From Winogradskyella sp. PG-2 (GTDB lineage: Bacteria; Bacteroidota; Bacteroidia; Flavobacteriales; Flavobacteriaceae): DNA of 64,000 bases. The position numbers and the translations under genes were made by a program. The stretch lies in assembly GCF_000828715.1 (NCBI RefSeq), contig NZ_AP014583.1:928001-992000 (forward strand). Reading direction: 5' to 3'. The number at the start of each line of letters is the position of its first letter. Within the stretch, counting starts at the first letter, position 1. The notes under the pieces are model-generated. The model saw only the letters and a program-made list of their open reading frames with translations. It made no database searches and had not been told where the DNA came from. Below, piece after piece: positions 53,723 through 63,976 of this stretch.

Positions 53723-56086
53723 ATGAAAAACCTTCTTTTATTAGCTTTCGTTCTCTTTAACCTTGCTGCCAATGCTCAAAAATCCAGGAAATTTAAATTA
53801 GTAGATGAGGATAATAGAAAAGTAATTCCGTTTGCTAATATTCTTTTTAATGACAAAAATTATAAAGGCACATCAACTGATATTGATGGTGTATTCTTTT
53901 TAGATTCAGATATCACAAGTATTACAATAAGTTATGTTGGCTACGCAACAAAGGTTTTGATCATTGAAAATATAAAAAGCACTACAATTACACTTAAACC
54001 AATTGTGAGTGAATTAGACGAAGTTATTATTGATGGCGAAAATCCTGCTCATCGCATTATTAGACTAGCAGTTGAGAATAGAAATCTTAACAACCCTGAA
54101 AATTTAAATTCATTCACCTACAAATCTTACGATAAGGTTTTTGTAGATCTTAATGAAGATAAACCTTTGAATGACACACTTAAGAGTGTGAATTCTTTTT
54201 TTAAGGATTCATATTTTTTTATAACAGAAACTATTGCGAAACATAAATACTTAAAACCGCGATTTACTGAAGATAGTGTGATAGCCACAAGAACATCAGG
54301 ATTTAAAAACCCAAATTTTGCGGTCTTAGCAAATAGTTTTCAACCATTTTCTTTTTACGAAGAATATATTTCGCTTTTTGAAACTAACTATCTAAATCCT
54401 ATTTCAAAAGGGAGTACAAGGAAATATAAACTCAGATTAAAAGAAGAATATATCAAAGAAAAGGACACTGTTTTTGTTATTTCTTTTAAACCGAAAGCTA
54501 ATAGAAATTTTGAAGGTTTGGAGGGTTTGCTTTACATTAATTCTAATCAATATGCTGTTGAAAGTGTTGATGCCACGACCTTCAATTCTGGGAAAATAAA
54601 TTTTACAATTCAACAGAAATATAAATTTATAGAAAATAAATACTGGTTTCCTGAGCAATTGAATTTTGAAATCATTTTAGGTGATGGCATGGGTAGTTTT
54701 AAATATATAGGTAAAAGTTATCTCTCTGAAATTACGCCTAATGCTCCATTAAAAAAGTACGATTTCCCTGTAGTTTCCCTTACATTACCGGATAAAGTTG
54801 AAGGCAGAAACTCAAAATATTGGAATCAATACAGAAAAGATGCGTTAAACAAAAAAGAACTGCGAACATATGTTTTAATGGATAGTGTCGGTGAGGAAAT
54901 TAAATTAGACAAAATTTTAAAATGGGCTCCTAGTTTAGCTAAGTGGCGTCTTCCTTTAAAATATGTAGATATTAACTTGAAAAAAATTATACAAACAAAC
55001 CGCTTTGAAGGTGTTAGATTAGGGCTAGGCGTATACACCAATGACGATATTTTTAAACATGTTTCTATTGGTGGCTATGCAGGTTACGGTTTTAAAGACC
55101 ATTCTTGGAAATATGGAGGAGAAATATTACTTAATGTTCCGGGAGAAAGAGATATTTCTATAAGCTTAAATTACAACAACGATTTGCGAGAAACTGGAAG
55201 CTACTCTGGCAATAATATTGACAATCCATTTACACAAAGGCAATGGATTGCAAGTCAAATGGATGCTATTGAATCATTTAGTCTTACATCCGAAATGAAA
55301 ATTTTAAGAAACATAAATTGGTCTTTGGGATTTAATACTGCTGATGTTACACCTCTTTATGAGTACCAGTTTGTTAATACTGGGATACCAATTACCAACT
55401 ATTCTAATTCTGAAATTAGTTTAGGCATAGGCTACCATGTAGATGAAGAATTAGTAAAAACATTTGGAGTTACTACAAGAATACCGAATGATGCTCCTGT
55501 ATTTAATCTTATTTATTCTAGAGGATTAGAAAACACTTTTGATAGTGATTTTGGTTATAACAAACTTCGCTTTACAGTAGACCACAGTTTCTTAACTAAA
55601 GGTTTGGGTAAAACAACATATCGACTAGATTTAGGATATATTGATAGTGACCTTCCTTATGGATTATTATTTACTGGAGAAGGTAATTACGATAAGAAAT
55701 TACCATATGTCGTGAAAAATTATTTTCAGACCGTTACACCTTATGAGTTTCTTTCTAATAAATACGCACATCTATTTACCACACATAATTTTGGTAGATT
55801 ATTTAATAACAAAGGGTGTTTTCAGCCTGATGTACTGCTTCACAATAATTTTGGAATAGGCAGTCTTGATAATAGTTCATCACATCAAAATATTAATTTT
55901 AAAACTAAAGAAAACCTTTTTTTAGAAACAGGTTTAGAGTTACAAAATATTATTAAAATTCCTGTTCTTAATTTATATTATATGGGTTTTGGAGCTGGAG
56001 GGTTTTATCGTTATGGCTCGCATAATTTAGAAAATTTTAGAGATAATTTTGTGTTTAAGCTTTCTATGGGAATTAGTTTTAAGTAA
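53723..56086 (+). CDS. DUF5686 outer-membrane protein with carboxypeptidase-regulatory-like domain
   Basis: 787 residues. Signal peptide (MKNLLLLAFVLFNLAANAQ), a carboxypeptidase-regulatory-like beta-sandwich about 22-105 (VIPFANILFNDKNYKGTSTDIDGVF, ISYVGYATKV), then the DUF5686 region: ENPAHRIIRLAVENRNLN, a plug-like soluble part to about 420, and a C-terminal beta-barrel ending LSMGISFK. The N-terminal part is like TonB-dependent receptors, but no TonB box or plug motif is recognised. Role unknown. It stands alone between divergent maeB and convergent queG; its stop codon directly abuts that of queG. Confidence 0.88.
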   Translation: MKNLLLLAFVLFNLAANAQKSRKFKLVDEDNRKVIPFANILFNDKNYKGTSTDIDGVFFLDSDITSITISYVGYATKVLIIENIKSTTITLKPIVSELDEVIIDGENPAHRIIRLAVENRNLNNPENLNSFTYKSYDKVFVDLNEDKPLNDTLKSVNSFFKDSYFFITETIAKHKYLKPRFTEDSVIATRTSGFKNPNFAVLANSFQPFSFYEEYISLFETNYLNPISKGSTRKYKLRLKEEYIKEKDTVFVISFKPKANRNFEGLEGLLYINSNQYAVESVDATTFNSGKINFTIQQKYKFIENKYWFPEQLNFEIILGDGMGSFKYIGKSYLSEITPNAPLKKYDFPVVSLTLPDKVEGRNSKYWNQYRKDALNKKELRTYVLMDSVGEEIKLDKILKWAPSLAKWRLPLKYVDINLKKIIQTNRFEGVRLGLGVYTNDDIFKHVSIGGYAGYGFKDHSWKYGGEILLNVPGERDISISLNYNNDLRETGSYSGNNIDNPFTQRQWIASQMDAIESFSLTSEMKILRNINWSLGFNTADVTPLYEYQFVNTGIPITNYSNSEISLGIGYHVDEELVKTFGVTTRIPNDAPVFNLIYSRGLENTFDSDFGYNKLRFTVDHSFLTKGLGKTTYRLDLGYIDSDLPYGLLFTGEGNYDKKLPYVVKNYFQTVTPYEFLSNKYAHLFTTHNFGRLFNNKGCFQPDVLLHNNFGIGSLDNSSSHQNINFKTKENLFLETGLELQNIIKIPVLNLYYMGFGAGGFYRYGSHNLENFRDNFVFKLSMGISFK

Positions 56087-57010
56087 CTATTCATCCTTTA
56101 AAAACTTAATATTTCTGTCTATACCTGAAAACTTAGTCCGTTTTACAGCTGATTTTTTAAATACCTTTCTAAAGGTATCTTCAGTGATTTCTTCCCAATC
56201 TTTTTTAGTCATTGATAGTAGTTCTGGATGCGGATTAAATAAAGGCTCACTATGAGGTTTAGAAAATCGATTCCAAGGGCAAACATCTTGGCAAATATCA
56301 CAACCGAACATCCAATCGTCAAATTTATCTTTAAATTCTGTTGGGATGTTTTCTTTAAGTTCTATGGTGAAATAAGAAATACATTTACTACCATCCACAA
56401 CATAAGGTTCTGTAATCGCTTTGGTTGGACAAGCATCTATACATGCGGTGCAGGTTCCGCAATGATCCATAACTGGTGTGTCGCAATCTAATTCTAAATC
56501 GATAATCAATTCTGCTATAAAATAAAATGAACCAACTTGCTGTGTTAACAAATTTGAATGTTTACCAATCCAACCCAAACCAGATTTTGCCGCCCAAGCT
56601 TTGTCCAAAACTGGTGCGGAATCTACAAATGCTCTTCCATGAACTTCACCAATTTCATCTTGAATAAAATATAAGAGTGATTTTAACTTATCTTTAATTA
56701 CGAAATGATAATCGGTTCCGTAAGCATATTTGGATAATTTATAAGATTCTTCATTTTGAAATTCTGAAGGATAGTAATTTAATAATAAAGACACCACACT
56801 TTTAGAGCCTTCAACAAGTAAAGTTGGATCTAAACGCTTATCGAAATGATTTTCCATATAACGCATTTGACCATGCATATTTTTATTTAACCATGCTTCT
56901 AGTCTAGGTGCCTCTTCTTCTAAAAACTCAGCTTTACTAATACCACAAGACAGAAAGCCAAGGCGTTTAGCTTCGGCTTTAATCTTTTTAGTATAAGTTT
57001 CTTTGTTCAA
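56087..57010 (-). CDS. queG: Epoxyqueuosine reductase
   Basis: 307-residue cobalamin-dependent iron-sulfur enzyme for the last step of queuosine synthesis on tRNA. N-terminal domain with [19 protein letters not shown], cobalamin-binding central region ([21 protein letters not shown]), then two 4Fe-4S sites, [16 protein letters not shown] and [11 protein letters not shown]. It starts at a TTG (57008-57010); no ATG lies upstream in frame before the sequence becomes non-conserved. An 18-bp palindrome ends 3 nt before this start codon. Confidence 0.95.
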   Translation of the reverse strand: MNKETYTKKIKAEAKRLGFLSCGISKAEFLEEEAPRLEAWLNKNMHGQMRYMENHFDKRLDPTLLVEGSKSVVSLLLNYYPSEFQNEESYKLSKYAYGTDYHFVIKDKLKSLLYFIQDEIGEVHGRAFVDSAPVLDKAWAAKSGLGWIGKHSNLLTQQVGSFYFIAELIIDLELDCDTPVMDHCGTCTACIDACPTKAITEPYVVDGSKCISYFTIELKENIPTEFKDKFDDWMFGCDICQDVCPWNRFSKPHSEPLFNPHPELLSMTKKDWEEITEDTFRKVFKKSAVKRTKFSGIDRNIKFLKDE

Positions 57011-57012
57011 AA

Positions 57013-57030
57013 TAGTTCTTAAAAGAACTA
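57013..57030. promoter_or_regulatory. 18-bp palindrome directly upstream of queG start
   Basis: TAGTTCTT-AA-AAGAACTA: 8-bp perfect arms around a 2-nt centre, two bases ahead of the TTG start codon. It could be an operator or fold as a tight hairpin that hides the start. No regulator is known to me for this sequence. Confidence 0.35.
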
Positions 57031-57080
57031 AACTACAATAATGTTTTTAATTACGCATTTACTATACTCAATGTTATAGT

Positions 57081-58421
57081 CTAATTACATCCTAAGTCTG
57101 AAGAGGACATATCATCTGCATTTGGAAAACAGTATCCAGATGGAAGACTCTCAGGCACGTAACGCTGTAAATTATCATCATATAAAGATGTCTCCAAGAA
57201 TATTGTAAGCTGGTTAATCTCAGTTTCTGTTAAATTTAGAGGCACGAAAAGTGACGACAGTTTATCTTGAGGTACTATAGCATTTTCTGATATTGCAGTA
57301 TTTTTATATTCTACAACTTCTTTTACAGTTTGAAAATTCCCACCATGTCCAAAAAACTGAACGTCTTTTAAATTATATAATTGAGGTGTTTTAAATTTAT
57401 AATCATCTTCTGCATTTCCAGTAAATCCACCACGACCTTTTTTGGTTCTTTCATCTACAATAGTCGCAACTTCTGTTCCCTCTAAATCATTCATCCCAAT
57501 AGCATGAAAATCCATACCATTTAATCCTGGTCCTGAATGACATGTATAACATTGTCCTTTATCAAAAAATATCCTTGCACCTGCAATTTCATCATTACCC
57601 ATTGCATTATCATCACCTCTTAACCATCTTTGAAAAGGGGATTGATTTGGTAATAAAGTTCTTTCGTAAGCAGCAATGGCTAAAGCCGCATAAAGTTTAG
57701 TGTAACGTTCACTCTCGTTAATATTTGAAAATGCGTTGTCAAACAAATCTTTATATGAAGAGTTAATGATATCGTCCGCATCAATTTCTAAACGGTGTAC
57801 ATCCATGCCTGCAATCGCTTGAGTTTCAACACCTTCAAAACCTAAATTATTAGTTGCAATTGGAGTACCATATGCCCACTGCGATTCTGTACCTTCATTT
57901 GGTCCTGTTGCACCAAACTGTCCATTCCACAACATTACTTTTTGAAATGCAACATTTAGTGTTGTTGGTGTTCTAATAGGTTGCACATCTATACTATCTT
58001 CAATGTACATTGGATTTTTAACTCTACCTTCCCCAAAAGTACCAAAACCTAAACCACCATCACCAATACCTTGTTTTAAACCACTCTGAAAACCTGCATC
58101 AACATGATGACAGCTTGCACATGAATAGGTATACATTCCATTCTCTATATTTGCACCCTTAGCAATCATAGTTTCATGGTATAATAACTTTCCTAATTCT
58201 ACTTTAGCAGCAGTAATTGGATTATTTATATCATTTGGAATTGCAGAAAAATCTGTTTCTAATGGTTGAATCAATTCAGCTCTAGAGCCAAATAACTCAA
58301 TGATTCGATTTTCAAGTTCAATATGATTTGAAACATTTTGATAATTGTCGTCATCTGAATTACATGACATAAGTGTTAAGAAAATCAATACTAGGATTGA
58401 TTTTAAATGTAGGCTTTTCAT
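57081..58421 (-). CDS. Di-heme cytochrome c peroxidase family lipoprotein
   Basis: 446-residue periplasmic/outer-membrane-facing di-heme protein reducing H2O2 with electrons from c-type cytochromes. Lipoprotein signal with lipobox Cys20 (LTLMSC). Heme sites CASCHH near residue 100 and CYTCHS near residue 290, with the family segments PIRTPTTLNVAFQKVMLWNGQ, AYERTLLPNQSPFQRWLRGD and FKTPQLYNLKDVQFFGHGG. It lies between queG and ruvB, on the same strand, and has its own -7 box. Confidence 0.92.
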   Translation of the reverse strand: MKSLHLKSILVLIFLTLMSCNSDDDNYQNVSNHIELENRIIELFGSRAELIQPLETDFSAIPNDINNPITAAKVELGKLLYHETMIAKGANIENGMYTYSCASCHHVDAGFQSGLKQGIGDGGLGFGTFGEGRVKNPMYIEDSIDVQPIRTPTTLNVAFQKVMLWNGQFGATGPNEGTESQWAYGTPIATNNLGFEGVETQAIAGMDVHRLEIDADDIINSSYKDLFDNAFSNINESERYTKLYAALAIAAYERTLLPNQSPFQRWLRGDDNAMGNDEIAGARIFFDKGQCYTCHSGPGLNGMDFHAIGMNDLEGTEVATIVDERTKKGRGGFTGNAEDDYKFKTPQLYNLKDVQFFGHGGNFQTVKEVVEYKNTAISENAIVPQDKLSSLFVPLNLTETEINQLTIFLETSLYDDNLQRYVPESLPSGYCFPNADDMSSSDLGCN

Positions 58422-58443
58422 TATTTCTAAGCTTTAAGGTACT

Positions 58444-58451
58444 CAAATATA
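58444..58451 (-). promoter_or_regulatory. Putative -7 box (TATATTTG) for the peroxidase gene
   Basis: On the minus strand TATATTTG fits TAnnTTTG and ends 22 nt before the ATG at 58421. A TTG is found 25 nt upstream (58479-58477), slightly too far. Confidence 0.4.
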
Positions 58452-58555
58452 TAATGAAGCTATTTGGAACTTTACGCAATTAGACCAACGCACAAAAAAT
58501 TAGTTAAACTAATGTAAGGTGCTATTTTCTTCGATGAATTGTTATGGATAGAGAA

Positions 58556-59578
58556 CTAAAACAAACCTCCTTGAGTAGGTCCTTTTATTTTACCTAAATG
58601 TCTGTAAGCCTGATCTGTAACTTCTCGCCCACGAGGTGTACGCATAATAAAACCTTGTTGAATTAAAAAAGGTTCATATACTTCTTCAATGGTTTCTGTA
58701 CTTTCACTTACTGCTGTAGCAATAGTACTAATGCCAACAGGTCCGCCTTTAAACTTTTCTATAATAGTTGTTAAAATCTTGTTATCCATTTCATCTAAGC
58801 CATAAGCATCTACATTCAAAGCTTTTAATGCAAATTTGGCAATCTTAATATCTATACTACCATTACCCTTAATCTGTGCAAAATCTCTAACACGTCTCAA
58901 CAATGCATTTGCAATTCTTGGTGTCCCTCTACTACGTCCTGCAATTTCAATTGCCGCCTCCATCGTAATTGGCATATTCAAAATTGATGCACTTCGTTGC
59001 ACTATAGTTGTTAATAATTCTGTTTTATAGTATTGTAGTCGACTCTGAATTCCAAATCTTGCTCGCATTGGAGCAGTTAGTAATCCAGATCTTGTAGTCG
59101 CACCTACCAAGGTAAATGGGTTTAAATTGATTTGAACAGTTCTGGCATTTGGGCCAGATTCAATCATAATATCAATTTTATAGTCTTCCATTGCAGAATA
59201 TAAATACTCTTCTACAATTGGGCTTAAACGATGAATTTCATCTATAAAAAGTACATCTCTATCTTCGAGATTGGTGAGTAATCCAGCTAAGTCTCCTGGT
59301 TTATCTAAAACTGGTCCAGATGTTACTTTTATGCCAACATCTAATTCGTTTGCTAAAATGTGCGCTAATGTTGTTTTACCTAGTCCAGGAGGACCATGAA
59401 ATAAAGTATGATCTAAAGCTTCTTCTCTAAGATTAGCTGCTTGAACAAAAACCAGTAAATTTTCCAATACTTGATCCTGTCCCGTAAAGTCTTCAAAGGT
59501 TAAGGGTCTTAACTTCTTTTCAACATCTATTTCTTCTGGGCTAAAGTTATCGTTGGACGGATTCAAATTTTCGTTCAT
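58556..59578 (-). CDS. ruvB: Holliday junction DNA helicase RuvB
   Basis: 340-residue AAA+ motor that drives branch migration with RuvA. Walker [14 protein letters not shown], Walker [12 protein letters not shown], sensor GATTRSGLL, arginine finger region (RARFG), and the C-terminal winged helix with RTPRGREVT. The ATG at 59578 (MNENLNPS) is chosen; a longer frame to 59629 would run through the terminator and promoter box upstream. Confidence 0.97.
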   Translation of the reverse strand: MNENLNPSNDNFSPEEIDVEKKLRPLTFEDFTGQDQVLENLLVFVQAANLREEALDHTLFHGPPGLGKTTLAHILANELDVGIKVTSGPVLDKPGDLAGLLTNLEDRDVLFIDEIHRLSPIVEEYLYSAMEDYKIDIMIESGPNARTVQINLNPFTLVGATTRSGLLTAPMRARFGIQSRLQYYKTELLTTIVQRSASILNMPITMEAAIEIAGRSRGTPRIANALLRRVRDFAQIKGNGSIDIKIAKFALKALNVDAYGLDEMDNKILTTIIEKFKGGPVGISTIATAVSESTETIEEVYEPFLIQQGFIMRTPRGREVTDQAYRHLGKIKGPTQGGLF

Positions 59579-59585
59579 ATTAAAA

Positions 59586-59593
59586 CAAATATA
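59586..59593 (-). promoter_or_regulatory. Putative -7 box (TATATTTG) next to terminator, for ruvB
   Basis: On the minus strand TATATTTG lies 7 nt before the ruvB ATG and 4 nt after the hairpin that ends the oxidase unit. As at murI and the SCO cluster, there is no TTG element upstream. Confidence 0.35.
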
Positions 59594-59597
59594 AAGA

Positions 59598-59626
59598 AAA
59601 AGCCTATCTAAATTAGAAAGGCTTTT
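59598..59626 (-). terminator. Terminator after coxA
   Basis: Arms AAAAGCCT/AGGCTTTT and TCTA/TAGA separated by an A-A mismatch, 3-nt loop; minus strand continues TCTTT. Located 26 nt after the coxA stop. Confidence 0.75.
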
Positions 59627-59652
59627 CATTAATATATTTAAGTAAACATCAT

Positions 59653-61449
59653 CTAATGATGCAATTCTTCTTCGCCTTCTTTCATGGGAACATTTTGAGG
59701 CACAAAGTCTTCATCATGTCCTGGTTTACTATAATCATAAGACCAACGATATACATGAGGTATTGCACCCGGCCAGTTACCATGTATATGCTTTACTGGT
59801 GCTGTCCATTCTAATGTATTGGATTTCCATGGGTTTTGTGGCGCTTTCTTTCCATAGAAAATACTACTTATAAAGTTGTATAGGAAAACTAACTGTACAA
59901 GACCTCCAAGTAAAGCAAACATTGTAATCACAACATTAGCATTCGCAGTATCATCAAATAATGGGAAATTAGAGTTAGTATAATAACGTCGTGGTAAACC
60001 CGCCATGCCTATAAAATGCATTGGGAAAAACACACCGTATGCAGCGATAGCTGTAACCCAAAAGTGCAGATACCCTAAATTCTTATTCATCATTCGACCA
60101 TACATTCTTGGGAACCAATGGTAAATACCAGCAAATACACCATATAATGCAGAAATACCCATAACCAAGTGAAAGTGCGCAACTACAAAATATGTATCAT
60201 GCACATTAATATCTAATGCACTATCACCAAGAATAATACCCGTTAATCCTCCTGTTATAAAAGTAGAAACTAATCCAATTGAAAACAGCATAGCCGGGTT
60301 CAACTGCAAATTACCTTTCCAGAGTGTGGTAATATAATTAAAGGCTTTTACTGCCGAAGGGATTGCTATCAATAGAGTCGTAAATGTAAACACTGAACCT
60401 AAGAATGGATTCATACCAGATATAAACATATGGTGTCCCCAAACAATTGTAGATAAGAAAGCAATTGCTAAAATAGAAGCAACCATAGCACGATATCCAA
60501 AGATAGGCTTACGTGAGTTAGTCGCAATAATTTCAGAAGTAATTCCTAGAGCTGGCAATAATACGATATAAACTTCTGGATGGCCTAAAAACCAAAACAA
60601 GTGCTCAAATAATACTGGTGAACCTCCTTGATAATGCAATACTTCACCTTGAATAAATATATCCGATAAAAAGAAAGATGTTCCAAAACTTCTATCCATT
60701 ATTAATAACAATGCAGCCGATAATAACACTGGGAATGAGATTATACCAATTACCGCAGTTACAAAGAATGCCCAAATTGTTAAAGGTAACCTTGTCATTG
60801 ACATACCTTTTGTACGTAAATTAATAACTGTAACTACATAATTCAATGAACCTAATAAAGATGACGCAATAAATATTGCCATAGATACTAACCATAAAGT
60901 CATACCCATACCTGAACCTCCTTGAGCCAATGGTAATGCCGATAAAGGCGGATAAATTGTCCAACCAGCAGCAGCAGGTCCAAACTCAACAAAAAATGAG
61001 AGTATCATTATAACACATGATAAGAAGAACAACCAATAAGAAATCATATTAAGAAATCCTGATGCCATATCACGCGCACCAATCTGTAAAGGAATTAACA
61101 GGTTACTAAAGGTACCACTAAGTCCAGCAGTAAGAACAAAAAATACCATCAACGTACCATGTATAGTCACTAATGCCAAATAAATATCAGCATCCATAAC
61201 ACCATCTGGTGCCCACTTACCTAATAGTACTTCAAAAATAACATTTGGCTCTTCTGGCCAAGCAATTTGCATACGCATCATTAGAGACATTAAAATCCCA
61301 AGAATACCCATAATAATTACACCAGTAATTAAATACTGCTTTGCAATCATTTTGTGATCTTGACTAAATATATATTTAGTTATAAAAGTTTCTTTATGAT
61401 GATGTACGTCGTGATCGTCGTGATCGTGTGTATCTACTGTTGCTGACAT
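59653..61449 (-). CDS. ctaD: Cytochrome c oxidase subunit I
   Basis: 598-residue catalytic core of the heme-copper oxidase (O2 reduction, proton pumping), about 12-13 membrane helices. Seen: [13 protein letters not shown] (heme a ligand His), [15 protein letters not shown] (CuB His-Tyr), [13 protein letters not shown] (CuB His pair), [15 protein letters not shown] (heme a3/a His). The N-terminal 22 residues are very rich in His and Asp ([12 protein letters not shown]). Follows subunit II by 33 nt in the operon with complex III genes. Confidence 0.97.
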   Translation of the reverse strand: MSATVDTHDHDDHDVHHHKETFITKYIFSQDHKMIAKQYLITGVIIMGILGILMSLMMRMQIAWPEEPNVIFEVLLGKWAPDGVMDADIYLALVTIHGTLMVFFVLTAGLSGTFSNLLIPLQIGARDMASGFLNMISYWLFFLSCVIMILSFFVEFGPAAAGWTIYPPLSALPLAQGGSGMGMTLWLVSMAIFIASSLLGSLNYVVTVINLRTKGMSMTRLPLTIWAFFVTAVIGIISFPVLLSAALLLIMDRSFGTSFFLSDIFIQGEVLHYQGGSPVLFEHLFWFLGHPEVYIVLLPALGITSEIIATNSRKPIFGYRAMVASILAIAFLSTIVWGHHMFISGMNPFLGSVFTFTTLLIAIPSAVKAFNYITTLWKGNLQLNPAMLFSIGLVSTFITGGLTGIILGDSALDINVHDTYFVVAHFHLVMGISALYGVFAGIYHWFPRMYGRMMNKNLGYLHFWVTAIAAYGVFFPMHFIGMAGLPRRYYTNSNFPLFDDTANANVVITMFALLGGLVQLVFLYNFISSIFYGKKAPQNPWKSNTLEWTAPVKHIHGNWPGAIPHVYRWSYDYSKPGHDEDFVPQNVPMKEGEEELHH

Positions 61450-61482
61450 AATCTCTTTATCTATTTTCTTAGATTTCTAATT

Positions 61483-62547
61483 TTAGTTTAATGAGTTAGC
61501 AAAGTTTTTTTGCTCCGCTATCCAAGTATCAAATTCTTCTTGCGTCTCTACAATAATCTTCATTTGCATATTATAGTGTGACTTTCCGCAAATTTTATTA
61601 CATAATAATAGGTAGTCAAATGTGTAAGGTTCTAAGCCTTCTTCTCCTTTGGCTGTTAATTCCTTACTCTTTTCAATTCTGATTGAATTAATATTCTGAA
61701 CTTTATCAATTATATCAGGATTCTGACGCATTTCTTCTGTTGTAATTGTCGGTGTAAAACCAAATTGTGTAACCATTCCAGGTACACAATTCATCTGTGC
61801 TCTAAAGTGAGGCATATAGGCTGAGTGCAATACATCTTGAGATCTCATTTTGAATAAGATTGGTCTACCTACAGGTAAATGTAACTCTGTTACAATTACA
61901 TCATCTTTTGCATTTGGGTCATCTTCCGAAACCCCCAAAATATTATTCTTATCTAGATCTATTAATCTTACATTAGCTTTACCTAATACATTATCACCAC
62001 CACCATATCTGGCTTTCCAATTAAATTGTTGTGCATATAACTCAATGACCATTGGATCATCATCTTGGTCTACATTCATAATGTCATTCCAAGTAAATAG
62101 TCCCCAGATAATTAAACCAGCTAAAACAATTACAGGAATAATAGTCCAAATAAATTCTAACGTATTGTTATCTGCATAAAACAAGGCTTTTCTACCTTTC
62201 TCACCTTTATATTTAAAGGCAAAATAATGCAATAAAAATTGGGTCACAGTCTGAACTATAAATATGATTATCATGGAAATAACCATAAGAGTATCTAATT
62301 CTGGACCATGTTCAGATGCCGCATTAGACACTAATGGCAAATCACCTAAATACCAAAAACTAGCAATAGTTATGGCATAAATGAATACCAAGAATCCCAT
62401 CATTAAATAACCATTTAACCTGTTGTCATTATCATCAGCAACTTGCGTATTTGATGCACCAACCTGAGCTAAATCAAAAATCTTTACCATCTGCCATAAG
62501 GCAACAGCTACAAAGAGTAAAATTATAATCGTTAATAAAGCAGTCAT
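61483..62547 (-). CDS. coxB: Cytochrome c oxidase subunit II
   Basis: 354-residue subunit that accepts electrons at the CuA centre. Two or more N-terminal helices (LLTIIILLFVAVALWQMV, LMMGFLVFIYAITIASFWYL, MVISMIIIFIVQTVTQFLL), transmembrane IIPVIVLAGLIIWGLFTW, then the cupredoxin domain: QQFNWKARYGG, HSAYMPHFRAQMNCVPG (His ligand) and the CuA loop LLCNKICGKSHYNMQM (Cys-x3-Cys-x3-His, Met). No fused cytochrome c. Copper for the site would come from the SCO protein at 33032. Confidence 0.96.
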   Translation of the reverse strand: MTALLTIIILLFVAVALWQMVKIFDLAQVGASNTQVADDNDNRLNGYLMMGFLVFIYAITIASFWYLGDLPLVSNAASEHGPELDTLMVISMIIIFIVQTVTQFLLHYFAFKYKGEKGRKALFYADNNTLEFIWTIIPVIVLAGLIIWGLFTWNDIMNVDQDDDPMVIELYAQQFNWKARYGGGDNVLGKANVRLIDLDKNNILGVSEDDPNAKDDVIVTELHLPVGRPILFKMRSQDVLHSAYMPHFRAQMNCVPGMVTQFGFTPTITTEEMRQNPDIIDKVQNINSIRIEKSKELTAKGEEGLEPYTFDYLLLCNKICGKSHYNMQMKIIVETQEEFDTWIAEQKNFANSLN

Positions 62548-62571
62548 TATCGTTTCTGTTCTTATTTATAA

Positions 62572-63954
62572 TTAATAATGGAAATGTTCACTTTCCTTAA
62601 TGAATGGGTTTCCTTTTGCAAGTAGCGGATGTTTACCAAGTGACCAAAACACGATCAACATAAAAATTCCACCAAATAATAATATTGAACCAATTTCTGG
62701 AATTCCAATAAACCATCTGTCACCAACAGTTGCAGGCATAATCATATTAAAGATATCTACATAGTGACCACATAGTATTACAATACCAGCCATAATCACA
62801 AACCAATTAATTCGTTTGTAATCGCTATTCATTAATAGTAATAATGGGAAAATAAAGTTCATTGCTACCATACCAAAGAATGGTAATTTATAATCCTCTA
62901 TACGGGTTATAAAATAAGTAACCTCTTCTGGAATGTTAGAATACCATATTAACATGAATTGTGAGAACCATAAATACGTCCAGAAAATACTAATACCAAA
63001 CATAAACTTCGCCAAATCATGAATATGACTATCATTTACAAATTCTAATAAACCTTTAGACTTTAAATAAATAGTGACAATAGCTATTACTGTGATACCA
63101 CTTACAAACATACTTGCAAAAACATACCATCCAAATAGTGTACTAAACCAGTGAGGGTCTACACTCATTATCCAATCCCAAGACATCATTGATTCTGTAT
63201 AAATGTAAAATACAAGGAATGCTGCTGAAATTCTAAAGTTCTTTTTAAAATTTCTATTATCATCTGCATTATCTTGAGCAACAGAGAATTTTCTAGAAAA
63301 ATGACGGTATAAAGACCAACCTCCTAAGAAAATAAGACCTCTGATCATAAATCCTGTTTTGTTTAACCAACCAGACTTCCCTTGAATAAGTTCATCATGA
63401 GCAACAACATCAGAATCCATCCAAATAAATATATGACTATCCGCAAAAAATGCTATTAGTAATACAATGATACCACCTGGTAATACATAAGATGTAATCC
63501 CTTCCATGACTCTAAAAAGTACTGGTGACCAACCTGCTTGTGCTGCATATTGAATCGCATAAAATGCTAACACACCTAAAGCGATCATAAAGAAAAAGAA
63601 TGCTGCAACATATAATGCAGACCATGGTCTATTGTGTATTTGATGTAATACATGCTCTTCATGACTCATTTCGTGTCCTGAAGCTTCAGCTCCATGAGCT
63701 TCATCCGCGTAAGCGTCTATTGCATGTGCTGCGGATTCGTTATCAGAATCTCCTTGTGCTTCTTCTGCATGTGCTTCTCCATGTCCTTCAGTTGCATGCC
63801 CACCATGGTGAGATTCGCTAGCCAATAGTTCTTTTACGTCCTCAACAGTTTCATAGTGATGTGAATCCATAAAGCCGTAGCCAACGCCTAATAATCCTAA
63901 GATCATTAAAACTATAGCGCTTATTTTTAATCGATTTGAAATTTTATATTCCAT
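62572..63954 (-). CDS. actF: Alternative complex III subunit ActF (quinol:cytochrome c oxidoreductase)
   Basis: 460-residue inner-membrane quinone-interacting subunit of alternative complex III. About ten helices, starting with ISAIVLMILGLLGVGYGF; later MMSWDWIMSVDPHWFSTLFGWYVF, SIFWTYLWFSQFMLIWYSNIPEE and FVIMAGIVILCGHYVDIFNMI match the ActF/NrfD-like fold. Between helices 1 and 2 lies a His/Ala/Glu-rich loop of about 75 residues (30-105). The electrons go on to the oxidase subunits encoded immediately downstream. Other complex III genes lie beyond the window. Confidence 0.93.
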   Translation of the reverse strand: MEYKISNRLKISAIVLMILGLLGVGYGFMDSHHYETVEDVKELLASESHHGGHATEGHGEAHAEEAQGDSDNESAAHAIDAYADEAHGAEASGHEMSHEEHVLHQIHNRPWSALYVAAFFFFMIALGVLAFYAIQYAAQAGWSPVLFRVMEGITSYVLPGGIIVLLIAFFADSHIFIWMDSDVVAHDELIQGKSGWLNKTGFMIRGLIFLGGWSLYRHFSRKFSVAQDNADDNRNFKKNFRISAAFLVFYIYTESMMSWDWIMSVDPHWFSTLFGWYVFASMFVSGITVIAIVTIYLKSKGLLEFVNDSHIHDLAKFMFGISIFWTYLWFSQFMLIWYSNIPEEVTYFITRIEDYKLPFFGMVAMNFIFPLLLLMNSDYKRINWFVIMAGIVILCGHYVDIFNMIMPATVGDRWFIGIPEIGSILLFGGIFMLIVFWSLGKHPLLAKGNPFIKESEHFHY

Positions 63955-63976
63955 TTATATAATCTTTATCTAAACC

